Origin: Limnobaculum xujianqingii
GTDB taxonomy: Bacteria; Pseudomonadota; Gammaproteobacteria; Enterobacterales; Enterobacteriaceae
DNA: 64,000 nt
Assembly (NCBI RefSeq): GCF_013394855.1
Contig: NZ_JABMLK010000002.1
Coordinates: 1,612,001-1,676,000, forward strand
Direction: 5' to 3'
The translations under genes were made by a program, and so were the position numbers. Below, piece after piece: positions 29,414-38,338 of this stretch. The notes under the pieces were generated by a model. The model did not search any database and was not told the origin of the DNA. It saw only the letters and a program-made list of their open reading frames with translations. Each line of letters opens with the position of its first letter. Positions within the stretch are counted from its first letter, which is position 1.

Positions 29414-30574
29414 TTAAGATTTAGCAGGTTGAGCGCTTTGCATATCGCTGGCGTGTTTCTGAACGTATTGAGTCAACAGGCGTAGCTGCTCCTCGGTCAG
29501 AGAAGTTCTCGGTGCCATGCCTTTGACCACCCCAATCCACTGGTTAGCATTAAAGCGATCGAGAGCGGTTAAACCGTGGCAGCCGGTACAGTTAGTGGAC
29601 ATCATGGTAGAAGCGTACTGCCAGATTTTTTCCTGATCGTCGATCAGCTGGTTTTTCGCCACCCATACCTGAATGCCTGCCTGATGCCATACCAGACCGG
29701 TCTCCGGATCGGTTACAGTGCTTTGTGTTTTTAGTGTGGTGCGGGCTTCATCACCCAACAGTACGCTAAGGATGCGTTTACCCTCTGCGGCATACAGCAC
29801 TTCGTTCACCCCGTCTTGCTGCCAGCCGGTGACGTTAACCAGCACGCGATCCCCATCGCGTTTGACCACAGTCACTTCGGTGGAAGGCATCAGGTTACCG
29901 GCATTATGCTGTTCACCCGGTTGTAAGTAGAAAGGTTGGGTACCAATGGTATAAAGCTTAGTGGCGCTTTCCGGTGTTTTAGCGGCAGCGTCAGACAGTT
30001 CGGATGCACCCGCGGCAGCAAGAGAACTCATATCCGGCAGGATATGGGCAACCCCTTTATGGCAACTGATACAGGTTTGTCCTTCTTTAATAGCGACCGG
30101 GTGCTGCATGCGGGCTTCCGGCGTTTGGGCAATGATATCCATGGCCTCAAAACTATGGCAGGAGCGGCAGGTGGCTGAGTTATTAGCTTCAAACTCTTTC
30201 CAGACCTTTTGGGCCATCTCCAGTTTATGGGCATTATATTTTTCTGGCGTATCGATCTTTCCGGTCATTTCACCGTAAACATCTTTTAAGGCTGCGACTT
30301 TGGTCAGAAGGTAATCGACCGGTTGATGAGGAACGTGACAGTCAGAACATTCAGCCCGAATACCTTTGGTATTCTGAAAGTGTACGCTGCCCTGATATTC
30401 TGCCAGTGGCTGCTGCATGGTATGACAGGATACGCAAAATGCGGTATCGCTGGTTTTATGCATCACGTACGCTGAGCCGCCCAATAAAACCGCACCCAGA
30501 ATAATGCCTATGATTAATATCCATAGCACACTCCATTTGCGGCGCTTAGCCGATGGATCGTTTGTATTTTTCAT
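29414..30574 (-). CDS. torC: Pentahaem c-type cytochrome TorC
   Basis: TorC is the membrane-anchored NapC/NirT-type cytochrome that passes electrons from menaquinol to TorA. The 386 residues contain one N-terminal membrane anchor and five CxxCH sites (CVSCH, CSDCH, CRSCH, CISCH and CTGCH). Four lie in the NapC-like domain and one (CTGCH) in the C-terminal TorC-specific domain. No torR/torS/torT genes are present nearby. Confidence 0.93.
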   Translation of the reverse strand: MKNTNDPSAKRRKWSVLWILIIGIILGAVLLGGSAYVMHKTSDTAFCVSCHTMQQPLAEYQGSVHFQNTKGIRAECSDCHVPHQPVDYLLTKVAALKDVYGEMTGKIDTPEKYNAHKLEMAQKVWKEFEANNSATCRSCHSFEAMDIIAQTPEARMQHPVAIKEGQTCISCHKGVAHILPDMSSLAAAGASELSDAAAKTPESATKLYTIGTQPFYLQPGEQHNAGNLMPSTEVTVVKRDGDRVLVNVTGWQQDGVNEVLYAAEGKRILSVLLGDEARTTLKTQSTVTDPETGLVWHQAGIQVWVAKNQLIDDQEKIWQYASTMMSTNCTGCHGLTALDRFNANQWIGVVKGMAPRTSLTEEQLRLLTQYVQKHASDMQSAQPAKS

Positions 30575-30823
30575 TGCTCGCCTGCTTTTTTGATTATGTC
30601 TTAATAAAAGAGAAATTATCCGGGTCTCACCACCTCAGAAATTACGGAAAGGGAAACGAAATAGCTCTCCGATAAGCTAAAGTGTAGACCATAATTTTCG
30701 AAGGGAATTGGCGTGACAGCCCCATTGTGTGGGGGATGGAGAGAAAACAGGCAATTTCAATATTAAGCGGATAAAAAAACAGCAAAAACTTGAAAAAAAC
30801 AGCGAGAATCGATGAGAAAATAA

Positions 30824-30855
30824 ATAGCCGCCATGCCATTACGTATGGCGGCTAT
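30824..30855 (-). terminator. Terminator after the merP-like gene
   Basis: ATAGCCGCCAT and ATGGCGGCTAT pair; on the minus strand a T-rich tail (TTATTTTCTC) follows. It lies just beyond the merP-like stop. Confidence 0.8.
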
Positions 30856-30865
30856 AAACGAGGAG

Positions 30866-31150
30866 TCAGGATTGCTTAACCACTTTATTAATACTGCCTT
30901 TGTAACCGGTCTTATCAACAGATTTCAGCAATTCATCAGTATTAAATCCTTCCGGTACAAGCACTTCAGCCTGCTGAGTTTTCAGTGAGGCTTTAGCCTT
31001 AATCACCCCATCAGTTTTACGCAGCGCCTGATTAACTGAAGAGACGCAAAGCGGGCAGGTCATGCCTTTTACATCAATGGTCACCTGAATATTTTCGGCC
31101 CAAATCAAAGGGGAAAACAAAAACAGGGCCAGAAACATTAAGCGTTTCAT
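30866..31150 (-). CDS. MerP-like periplasmic metal-binding protein
   Basis: A 94-residue secreted heavy-metal-associated domain. I chose the ATG at 31150 because a TGGAGG ribosome site precedes it and a signal peptide (about 18 residues, IWA-EN) follows at once. The metal motif is GMTCPLC (Cys32 and Cys35). The start overlaps the merT-like stop (ATGA). In mercury operons MerP passes Hg(II) to MerT; here neither merA nor merR is present, so the true metal is open. Confidence 0.85.
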   Translation of the reverse strand: MKRLMFLALFLFSPLIWAENIQVTIDVKGMTCPLCVSSVNQALRKTDGVIKAKASLKTQQAEVLVPEGFNTDELLKSVDKTGYKGSINKVVKQS

Positions 31151-31530
31151 TCCAATACCTCCAGTAACCACGGTAAAACAAAGGGATAAAGCTGAAAGGC
31201 CAGTACGATGGGTACGGCAATCCAGTACATACATAACATCTGAAAACGGCTAATAGAGCCACTACAAAACGGCTTGCGGGAAAAATAGAGCCGCCAGAAC
31301 CCCATAACGATTAGCACGGTTGAAACCGCAATCATCGGGAACTGTAACCAGCCCAACTTTTCAATACCCGATAGTCCGGCAGCGGAAACGCCAAACACCA
31401 GATAAATTAATGGCCCAATACAACACAGGCTTGAGGCCACCGCGGCAGCAATCGCCGCCGCCAGCGTGGCCAGAAAACCCTTAGCGTTGCTCTTTTGACT
31501 GGTAGTCATAAGCAAAGACTTTTGGCTCAT
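31147..31530 (-). CDS. MerT-like inner-membrane metal transporter
   Basis: A three-helix membrane protein of the MerT type, with the paired cysteines SSLCCIGP (Cys36-Cys37) in the first helix and further Cys in the cytoplasmic loop (FCSGSISRFQMLC). It is 127 residues from 31530; an in-frame ATG at 31509 is a possible alternative. It overlaps the end of the transglutaminase-like gene by 50 bases, and its stop overlaps the merP-like start, so the three form one coupled unit. Confidence 0.82.
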   Translation of the reverse strand: MSQKSLLMTTSQKSNAKGFLATLAAAIAAAVASSLCCIGPLIYLVFGVSAAGLSGIEKLGWLQFPMIAVSTVLIVMGFWRLYFSRKPFCSGSISRFQMLCMYWIAVPIVLAFQLYPFVLPWLLEVLE

Positions 31531-32626
31531 AGTAGTTTAACGGGTCACCATCGACTTCCGCATACGGATAGCCAAAGTTATTAATCGGAGCTTGTTCTGC
31601 TTCCGGAGATAAATCGAAGTCGCGGCCATAGTTAAAGCCAACCCAGTTCATTTCCCAGTTGCCAAACAGGTAATCATTGACGGCCTGAACAGCAGGATCA
31701 CTATGTTCTTTTTTCTCTGTCAGGCGCATTTTGGTAACGTCTGCCGGGTCGGCCGGTAACCAACCATAGCCCGCCAGATAGAACATTGCCCGGCAGTGCT
31801 GACCACCGCTGATTTTAGCTACGCCGCTTTCGTCAGCGCTGCCGAATGCCGTTTTGGAATATTTATCCAGTTTGATGGATTTGCCTAAACGAATACCAAA
31901 CATTTCACGGGCAGGAATGCCTGCAGCACGAGCCAGAGCAACAAATACGGAGTTGATATCGGTACATTTACCACCTAACTTACCGCTTTCCAGAATAGTT
32001 GCCACATCACCAGTACCACAACCAATAACGCTGTTATCGCGGAACATATTGGCGCTAACCCACAGATAGATCAGATGGGCCTTTTTCAGTGGATCGGTTT
32101 CAGAACCGACAATTTTATCGGAAGTTTGCTTAACAATGCCGGTAGTTGGCATGTGTTTGGTAGATTTCAGATAGTGCCCGACATCCACCGGATAACGGAT
32201 CTCTTTTGGTGCACGATAGGTTTTCAGATCGCCAGTTTTCATCGGTTCCCAGTCAAGGGTTTCGATATCCATCTCGACGGTCATTTCCATTTTACTTTTG
32301 GCATCAGGCCAGGTCGCAAACAGGGTTTTAGCTCCGTAGCTGTTGTCCGCAGTGATCCAGGCGTCTTTGTAGTTGCCTTTAAAGGTTATTTTACGCAACT
32401 GTTGAAAGTGGGTATCTTCCGGCACCGGGATCCAGACTTTTACTACGCCTTCAGACCCTTCCGGAGCAATCACGTTATAGGTCTGAGTCATAGTAAAACG
32501 ACGGCGACCTTCACTGGCGCACTGTTCTGTTGAGGGCGTTGCGGTGGTAGTAGAGGCCATAACCGGAGTAATCAGTCCCGCAGTGGATAAGATAGCTGCA
32601 CTTTTAAGAAAATTGCGTCTTTCCAT
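31481..32626 (-). CDS. Exported transglutaminase-like cysteine-protease-fold protein
   Basis: The 381 residues start MERRNFLKSAA, a Tat-like or Sec signal. The core shows the transglutaminase triad: Cys221 (GGKCTDINSV), His277 (GGQHCRA) and an Asp at about 293-296 (PADPADV). The extra Cys next to the His and a CGTG near 203 are notable. Substrate and reaction are unknown; many such proteins are peptidases. It is the first gene of the unit with the merT-like and merP-like genes, starting about 240 bases from the divergent DUF4136 gene. Confidence 0.85.
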   Translation of the reverse strand: MERRNFLKSAAILSTAGLITPVMASTTTATPSTEQCASEGRRRFTMTQTYNVIAPEGSEGVVKVWIPVPEDTHFQQLRKITFKGNYKDAWITADNSYGAKTLFATWPDAKSKMEMTVEMDIETLDWEPMKTGDLKTYRAPKEIRYPVDVGHYLKSTKHMPTTGIVKQTSDKIVGSETDPLKKAHLIYLWVSANMFRDNSVIGCGTGDVATILESGKLGGKCTDINSVFVALARAAGIPAREMFGIRLGKSIKLDKYSKTAFGSADESGVAKISGGQHCRAMFYLAGYGWLPADPADVTKMRLTEKKEHSDPAVQAVNDYLFGNWEMNWVGFNYGRDFDLSPEAEQAPINNFGYPYAEVDGDPLNYYEPKVFAYDYQSKEQR

Positions 32627-32865
32627 TATTCGATAACCTTATATGTATGTGATGTAGTGCCTGAAAGAGAACATGTCGTCAGACCTGACGCGGTGTTGCA
32701 TTATGAATTGTAGCAAATCAGTCTACAAGGTTTGTTCTGTAGCAAATTATGAGAAGGTCTGGTTAATATTTCATCGTCTATTGGTAAAGACAATGATTCA
32801 TTTCCCCATTTTGTTGTCATAATTAACAAAGACGTTTTAGTCATCTATCTGTCGGGAGCCTGTCT

Positions 32866-33525
32866 ATGAACTGGAAAATGGTCTTCACCCTGTTGTTGGT
32901 TGGCGTGCTTTCCGGCTGCGCCCATACGGAATATGTTCAGGTCAGTGCAATTAAGGCGAAAGATGTGACAACCCAGTACAAGAAATTTGCCATTGTCTCT
33001 GACCACTATCAGTCAGTTAATGACGATCTGAATTTTGCAGAATATGCCCGTCAGGTAGCGGTGGTACTCAATCAGCAAGGTTATATACAGGTGAAAAACC
33101 AGCAGGATGCTGAAGCGCTGATTTCCCTGAGCTATCGGGTTAGTGAACCACAGGTTCATACTGAGATTGTGAATACTCCTGTGTATCCACGAGTCGGACC
33201 GTTTTATGGTTCCCGTTTTGGTTATTACCCTTATCCAATGCTGGGATATCCGGCTTATGAACCCATGGTTTATCAATCCATTGTGTACAGAAAGCTAATC
33301 CGTTTACAGTCCATTGATGCGGGCATTTATCGTAAAGATAAAACGGTAAAACCACTGTGGGACGTATTAATTGTCAGTAATAACGATAACGGTGATTTAC
33401 GCTATATGTTCCCGTATATGCTGGTGGCAGCGGAACCCTATATTGGTCAGGATTCCCAACATAGCGTAACCGTATCAGTGGATGAACAGGATCCGGCAGT
33501 GCTTAATTTGAAGGCGATTAAGTAG
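32866..33525 (+). CDS. DUF4136-type lipoprotein
   Basis: A 219-residue predicted lipoprotein (lipobox LSGC, Cys18). The body resembles the DUF4136 family, with a Tyr/Pro-rich segment near residues 105-130 (YGSRFGYYPYPMLGYPAYE). The function of the family is unknown. The ribosome site is CGGGAG. A single-gene unit ended by the hairpin at 33542-33581. Confidence 0.78.
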   Translation: MNWKMVFTLLLVGVLSGCAHTEYVQVSAIKAKDVTTQYKKFAIVSDHYQSVNDDLNFAEYARQVAVVLNQQGYIQVKNQQDAEALISLSYRVSEPQVHTEIVNTPVYPRVGPFYGSRFGYYPYPMLGYPAYEPMVYQSIVYRKLIRLQSIDAGIYRKDKTVKPLWDVLIVSNNDNGDLRYMFPYMLVAAEPYIGQDSQHSVTVSVDEQDPAVLNLKAIK

Positions 33526-33541
33526 ATTAAATATCATATGG

Positions 33542-33581
33542 AGAGTCCCCAAAACGCTGAATAGCCTATTTGGGGAACTCT
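33542..33581. terminator. Convergent terminator between the DUF4136 gene and the ABC-2 operon
   Basis: AGAGT-CCCCAAA pairs with TTTGGGG-ACTCT around a 15-base loop. The poly-U tail is weak, so termination efficiency is uncertain. Confidence 0.5.
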
Positions 33582-33596
33582 TCGCACCGACTGGTA

Positions 33597-34754
33597 TTAC
33601 GGTTTTTTGTGCGAGCGGTGTCTCATGTGGGTAATAAAGCGTCGCAGGTGACCATCTCTTAGCGCACCCACCAGCCAGCCCAACGTGGCATAACTGGCAC
33701 CCAGCACTAATAGCATCACTACGTCTCCCCCCACTTCGGTAATGGAAAGTCCCATCTGATTCACACTGGCTATGGCATTGGTTGCCCAGGTCGATGGCAG
33801 AAGATGGGTAATAAACCATACCCATTTGGGCATCAACTGCAATGGCCAGATAGTGCCGGAAATATAGAATACCGGCGTAGTGACCATGGCTAACGTCAGG
33901 TAAATCAGCTCAACGCTACGTAAGCATTCGGTAATCAGCTTGGCAAAACCTAAAGTCGCCAGAATAAACGGGAAGGTAAGCAACAGGATCTCGGGTATGC
34001 TGGCGGTCTGTCGATACCCCAACAGCATTGGCCAGACCACAAACAGAATCACCGATAAAAATAGCCAGATAGGGATTAACGCCGACAGGCAGCCCAAATA
34101 GACCGGCAGCGGTGGTTTTCCCTGCGGCAGGGTATGCAACACAATACTGGTGCGTGTACCGGCAATCAACAGCGTGTGCTGTAACAGCATCACCATCAGG
34201 CCGGGGAAGGTAATAGCCGCAAAACTGATACCGGGGTTAAATAAATCGATACTCTGGGCGTTGATCGGCGAGAGAATGCGCTGAATCTGAACCGGGGTAA
34301 ACCCATTGTTCATCAGGATCTCACTGTTATAAGAGAGGGTCATGGCGCGATAGGCGCTGATGACATCCTGCTCTATCTGGCCGTTAGCCAGCCGGTTGGT
34401 GGCATCGCCATAAGCAGGAATAGTAACGTTCTCTCCATGCAGGATGCGTTTTTCCATATTGTGCGGCAGCACCACCACGGCAAATAGCTTACGGGCGGCT
34501 AAATCTTGTTGTGCCTCTTCTGTGTTGCTGTAACTTCGCACTGCAATTTTAGAGCTGGCATCCAGACTGCGGGTAACCATGCGGCTGGCGGAACTGTGGT
34601 CCAGATCGACCACCGCTACCGGTAGATCCCAAACCGAATGGTTAACATAGACCAGGCTCATAACGCACAGTGAAAACAGCAACAGCATCCACATAGGTTT
34701 TTCCAGCATGCGGTTCATGATCATCATAAAGCCGCGGAAATAGGCTTTTATCAT
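33597..34754 (-). CDS. ABC-2 family permease (second of two)
   Basis: An inner-membrane exporter subunit of the YhhJ/YbhR type. The 385 residues have an N-terminal helix, a large periplasmic domain (HSVWDLPVAVVDLDHSSASR) and about five C-terminal helices. It is the last gene of HlyD-permease-permease, sharing a base with the preceding stop (TAATG). No ATPase gene is present in the operon, so the energy source is an open question. Confidence 0.87.
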   Translation of the reverse strand: MIKAYFRGFMMIMNRMLEKPMWMLLLFSLCVMSLVYVNHSVWDLPVAVVDLDHSSASRMVTRSLDASSKIAVRSYSNTEEAQQDLAARKLFAVVVLPHNMEKRILHGENVTIPAYGDATNRLANGQIEQDVISAYRAMTLSYNSEILMNNGFTPVQIQRILSPINAQSIDLFNPGISFAAITFPGLMVMLLQHTLLIAGTRTSIVLHTLPQGKPPLPVYLGCLSALIPIWLFLSVILFVVWPMLLGYRQTASIPEILLLTFPFILATLGFAKLITECLRSVELIYLTLAMVTTPVFYISGTIWPLQLMPKWVWFITHLLPSTWATNAIASVNQMGLSITEVGGDVVMLLVLGASYATLGWLVGALRDGHLRRFITHMRHRSHKKP

Positions 34755-35902
34755 TATCGAATGTCCCCGCCCTGTAGGCGCTTAGGTAAGCGTTTTCTTA
34801 CCAAAAAAGCAGTAATAAGTGGATAAACCAGTAACAGTACACAAACATACACCAGTGATGATGCCGGAACTCCACGTAAGAATACGTCAAACAGGGCATA
34901 CAGAGCATGGGTCAGTGGTTCAATATTGGCAATGATTTGGGCTATGAGCGGCATCGACAGTTCAGGTACTGCGGTACCTGAGTAGGTCATGGCGATACCC
35001 ACCAGTAAACCAATTAACGTATAGGCAGTAATAATATCTTTGGTGAAGGTAAACAGCAGCAGGCCAATACTTTGCGCCGCCATAATATAGAAAAATCCAA
35101 TAGCCAGCATAAACAGCGGATTACCATTAATTTGGGCACCGGAATAGGTGACCAGAGCGGCAAGCTCAACCATCAGTAACAGGGTGTAGATAATGGTGTA
35201 AGGGGCCAGCTTGCCTATTAACGCCAGACTGAAAGGACGGGCATTTAGCAGGACTTTACGTCGACTTAAAACATAGATAGTACAGGTGACCACAAACAGC
35301 TGGAGAATATGAATAGTTGCTGCAAATAGCTGATAGTAAATAAAATTACCGCTGGCGTTAAACAGGCTTTCATAAGAAAGGCTGACCTGTGCCAGCGGTG
35401 GTAACGGGCGGCCAATTCCTGCCGCAATAATTTGTGAATAGGTTTGATTCAGCTCCGCTGTCAGGCCGGGAAAGTCCTGAGTAGAGTAAAGACCCGCACC
35501 ATAATACAGGCCATTATAGTAAAGCGCCGGAGTTGGTTGACGGGCGGCTAATACGTCCGCTTCAAAATTATGGGGAATGTACAACAAAGCGTAAATCTTA
35601 GCTGAACGCAGAGCCACCAGCGCTTGTTGCAGGTCGTTATACTGGGTTATTTGGGCATGGGAACCTGCATCCAGATCGCGAATGATTCGTCTGGACAGAG
35701 TACTGTGGTCGTTATCTACCGCAGCAACCGGTAACTCCAGCATGGTTCCGGCGGAGAAGTTGGCGCTGATAACCGTAAACAGTAGCAGAGGAAAGATCCA
35801 CGTTAACCAGTGGAGCACAATGCTACGGGAACCGGCTTTGGCTTCTACGTTAAATGAGCGGTTAAAGCAGCGCCAGCCAGCCTTTAATCTTCCCATTTCC
35901 AT
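34754..35902 (-). CDS. ABC-2 family permease (first of two)
   Basis: A 382-residue homologue of the next gene. It has an N-terminal helix, a periplasmic domain (LELPVAAVDNDHSTLSRRI) and five C-terminal helices. Two such permeases would form a heterodimer. Its 5-prime end overlaps the hlyD-like gene by 19 bases. In E. coli ybhG-ybhF-ybhS-ybhR and yhiI-rbbA-yhhJ an ATPase lies between these parts; here it is absent. Confidence 0.87.
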   Translation of the reverse strand: MEMGRLKAGWRCFNRSFNVEAKAGSRSIVLHWLTWIFPLLLFTVISANFSAGTMLELPVAAVDNDHSTLSRRIIRDLDAGSHAQITQYNDLQQALVALRSAKIYALLYIPHNFEADVLAARQPTPALYYNGLYYGAGLYSTQDFPGLTAELNQTYSQIIAAGIGRPLPPLAQVSLSYESLFNASGNFIYYQLFAATIHILQLFVVTCTIYVLSRRKVLLNARPFSLALIGKLAPYTIIYTLLLMVELAALVTYSGAQINGNPLFMLAIGFFYIMAAQSIGLLLFTFTKDIITAYTLIGLLVGIAMTYSGTAVPELSMPLIAQIIANIEPLTHALYALFDVFLRGVPASSLVYVCVLLLVYPLITAFLVRKRLPKRLQGGDIR

Positions 35903-36855
35903 AATGCGCTCATCCCCGGACGCAGCCCTTCAATCGGTTTAACCGGATAGAGCCGCACTTCGAAAGTTTTTAAATCAAAATCGCCGGTCGCGCGGGTGGC
36001 CCGTTTGGTCGCGAAATCGCCCATTGGTGAAATAAAACGTACTTCTGCTTCAATCTGTTGATTTTTTAACGCAGGTACCTGCAACATGATTTTGTCGCCC
36101 TTACGCACGTGAGCCAAAATATCTTCGCGCAGGTTATAGACGAAATAAGCATCCGGCAGGCGAATGATGGTTAACAGAGGGCTGGCAGCGTTGAGTAATT
36201 CCCCTTGTTCTGCGGGAATAGTACCAATTTCGCCGTCTACCGGTGCTTTAACCTGCAGGTCATCCTGTTGAACTTTTATCTGCGTCAGGTTCTCTTCTGC
36301 CTGATGAAGCGCAGCCACAAAGGCATCTTTCTGTTCGCTGCGATCGCCATGTTGCGCTTCATCTAACAGCGCACGGGCTGCATTGACTTGATGAAACGCG
36401 GTATCTCTGGCTTTGAGTGAAGCGTCCAGCATGGTGGCAGAGACATAGCCCTTAGGTGCCATGCTCTGATTACGGCGATAATCTTTTTCTGCATTTTGAT
36501 AAACAGCTTCGGCCTGCGCTAACGATGCTTTCAGGTTACGGATACTCTCTTCCCGGGTACCGTGCATTGACTCTTCCAGACGAGCTTTCGCCTGATCTCT
36601 GGCGGCCTCCAGCGATTTAACCTGAGCATCCAGTTCCGGACTATCCAGTTTCATTAATAATTGGCCGGCTTTAACGTCGTCGCCGCGTTCAAAATAACGC
36701 TCGATCACACGGCCTTTAGCTTTAGAGGTGACTAATACCTCCGGAGCATCTACTTCGCCCTGCAGTAAAATATATTGGTTATGTGCGCGGAATAATATTG
36801 CCAACGCAATAACAACAATTATAAACATCAGGGTAATAATCGATTGTTTCTTCAT
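35884..36855 (-). CDS. HlyD family periplasmic adaptor
   Basis: A 323-residue membrane-fusion protein linking the inner-membrane permeases to an outer-membrane channel such as TolC. It has a signal anchor (about residues 7-22), a lipoyl half-motif (VLVTSKAKGRVIERYFERGD), a coiled-coil hairpin (residues about 75-180) and a second lipoyl half (VKAPVDGEIGTI). It is the first gene of the operon. No outer-membrane factor gene is present. Confidence 0.9.
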   Translation of the reverse strand: MKKQSIITLMFIIVVIALAILFRAHNQYILLQGEVDAPEVLVTSKAKGRVIERYFERGDDVKAGQLLMKLDSPELDAQVKSLEAARDQAKARLEESMHGTREESIRNLKASLAQAEAVYQNAEKDYRRNQSMAPKGYVSATMLDASLKARDTAFHQVNAARALLDEAQHGDRSEQKDAFVAALHQAEENLTQIKVQQDDLQVKAPVDGEIGTIPAEQGELLNAASPLLTIIRLPDAYFVYNLREDILAHVRKGDKIMLQVPALKNQQIEAEVRFISPMGDFATKRATRATGDFDLKTFEVRLYPVKPIEGLRPGMSALWKWED

Positions 36856-36932
36856 ATCAAATATATCGTTGTAATCATCATTTATTTAAAAAACAGATTA
36901 ACGCCGGGCATCACAAAAAATAGTCTGAAAAA

Positions 36933-37082
36933 TCAGGCTAGTAAAAATGTCATCGGGTCATTGTGCTGCAAAGTGATGCATGAGGCATCGGTTTGATTCT
37001 GGCGCCTGTTCTCGGATGGAGTTGGCATTGATATCGTCTCTGCGCGGACTATAAATTCTACCTTAATATGGGCTTCAGACAT
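36933..37082 (-). CDS. Possible 49-residue small protein
   Basis: A frame from 37082 encodes MSEAHIKVEFIVRAETIS and continues to 49 residues. A TAAGGG ribosome-like site stands 7 bases before its ATG. It is polar, with no membrane segment, and I do not recognise it. It lies between the hlyD-like gene and divergent yhaJ. The Shine-Dalgarno spacing is the main support, and chance cannot be excluded. Confidence 0.35.
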   Translation of the reverse strand: MSEAHIKVEFIVRAETISMPTPSENRRQNQTDASCITLQHNDPMTFLLA

Positions 37083-37405
37083 AATAATCCCTTAGCATAA
37101 AGTGCTAAACAGCCCGGTCAGATTGCCGCATACAACAGCTTTATTACCGGGAATATTGAATGATCTTAACCATAACGATCGGCATTATTTATTTTCTGAT
37201 ATTGAGTTATTAACAATAAAAATAGCAGAGCTGATGTTTATTGATAGCCGTTAGTATCGAATAATTTATTCTCTTTATATTGATGTGAGGTATGGCATAA
37301 AAAACAGGCAGTAACATTGATTGCTACTGGACGATTATCGATTCGCGGGTTAGTCTGGCACACAATATTGTTAACAACAATCCGGCCAATCATTCAGCGA
37401 TTATT
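37083..37405. other. Intergenic region before yhaJ
   Basis: AT-rich DNA that should hold the yhaJ promoter. I see no strong terminator or named regulatory site. The yhaJ start at 37406 has only a weak ribosome site. Confidence 0.4.
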
Positions 37406-38299
37406 ATGAATAAAGACAGGGCACTAACACTCGAAGCATTAAGGGTTATGGATGCAATTGAACGCCGTCGTAGCTTTGCTGCTGCTGCAGAAGAGCTTGG
37501 TCGGGTTCCTTCAGCATTAAGCTATACCATGCAAAAACTGGAGGAAGAGTTGGATGTGGTGCTGTTTGACCGTTCCGGTCATCGCACTAAATTCACTCCG
37601 GTTGGTCGTCTGTTGCTGGAACGGGGGCGTATTCTGTTGGAGGCAGCTGATAAACTGACCTCTGATGCTGAGGCATTGTCCCGCGGTTGGGAAACCAATA
37701 TTAACATTGTTACGGAAGTGCTGGTTCCGGCCTGGAGCCTGTTTCCACTGGTTAACCGCCTGGCTGAAAAATCAGATACCCAAATCGCTATTACTACCGA
37801 GGTACTGGCTGGTGCCTGGGAACGTCTGGAACAGGGAAAAGCCGATATTGTGATCGGACCTTCTGATTATCTGCGTCAGTCTTCTGAAATTAACTCGGTT
37901 CGCCTGTATAGCGTTACCAGTTTGTATGTGGCTGCGCCGGAGCATCCTATTCATCAGGAACAGAACCCTCTGGATGAAAGCACGCGTCTGAAATATCGCG
38001 GTATTGCTATTGCCGATACTGCAAAAGAACGCCCAATTTTGACGGTAAAAGTGTTGGAGAAACAGCATCGTTTAACCGTCAGTTCGCTGGAAGATAAACA
38101 TAAAGCCCTGCTGGCGGGTTTAGGTATCGCTACTATGCCCGTTGATATGATTCAGGACGATCTGAAAAATGGCAAATTGAAAGTCATTGGTGACGATCCG
38201 GGCAGTGAAGTAGAGATCATTATGGCGTGGCGACGGGATCAAATCGGTAAAGCGAAAGCCTGGTTACTGCGTGAAATACCTAAACTGTTTTCAGCCTGA
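37406..38299 (+). CDS. yhaJ: LysR family transcriptional regulator YhaJ
   Basis: A 297-residue LysR-type regulator. The N-terminal winged helix-turn-helix covers about residues 8-67 (SFAAAAEELGRVPSALSYTMQ), followed by an effector-binding domain (from about 95). It matches YhaJ, known in E. coli for controlling yqj/yha genes and sensing aromatic compounds, and it lies beside yhaK and yqjG as expected. An EamA exporter follows at once. Confidence 0.88.
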   Translation: MNKDRALTLEALRVMDAIERRRSFAAAAEELGRVPSALSYTMQKLEEELDVVLFDRSGHRTKFTPVGRLLLERGRILLEAADKLTSDAEALSRGWETNINIVTEVLVPAWSLFPLVNRLAEKSDTQIAITTEVLAGAWERLEQGKADIVIGPSDYLRQSSEINSVRLYSVTSLYVAAPEHPIHQEQNPLDESTRLKYRGIAIADTAKERPILTVKVLEKQHRLTVSSLEDKHKALLAGLGIATMPVDMIQDDLKNGKLKVIGDDPGSEVEIIMAWRRDQIGKAKAWLLREIPKLFSA

Positions 38300-38338
38300 C
38301 TTTAGTCAATACCAATCTATTCTCTATTCGGTGGCATC

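Noticed and set aside
30866..31530. Mercury-resistance operon
   Set aside because: merR and merA are absent and the genes are coupled to a transglutaminase-like gene instead.
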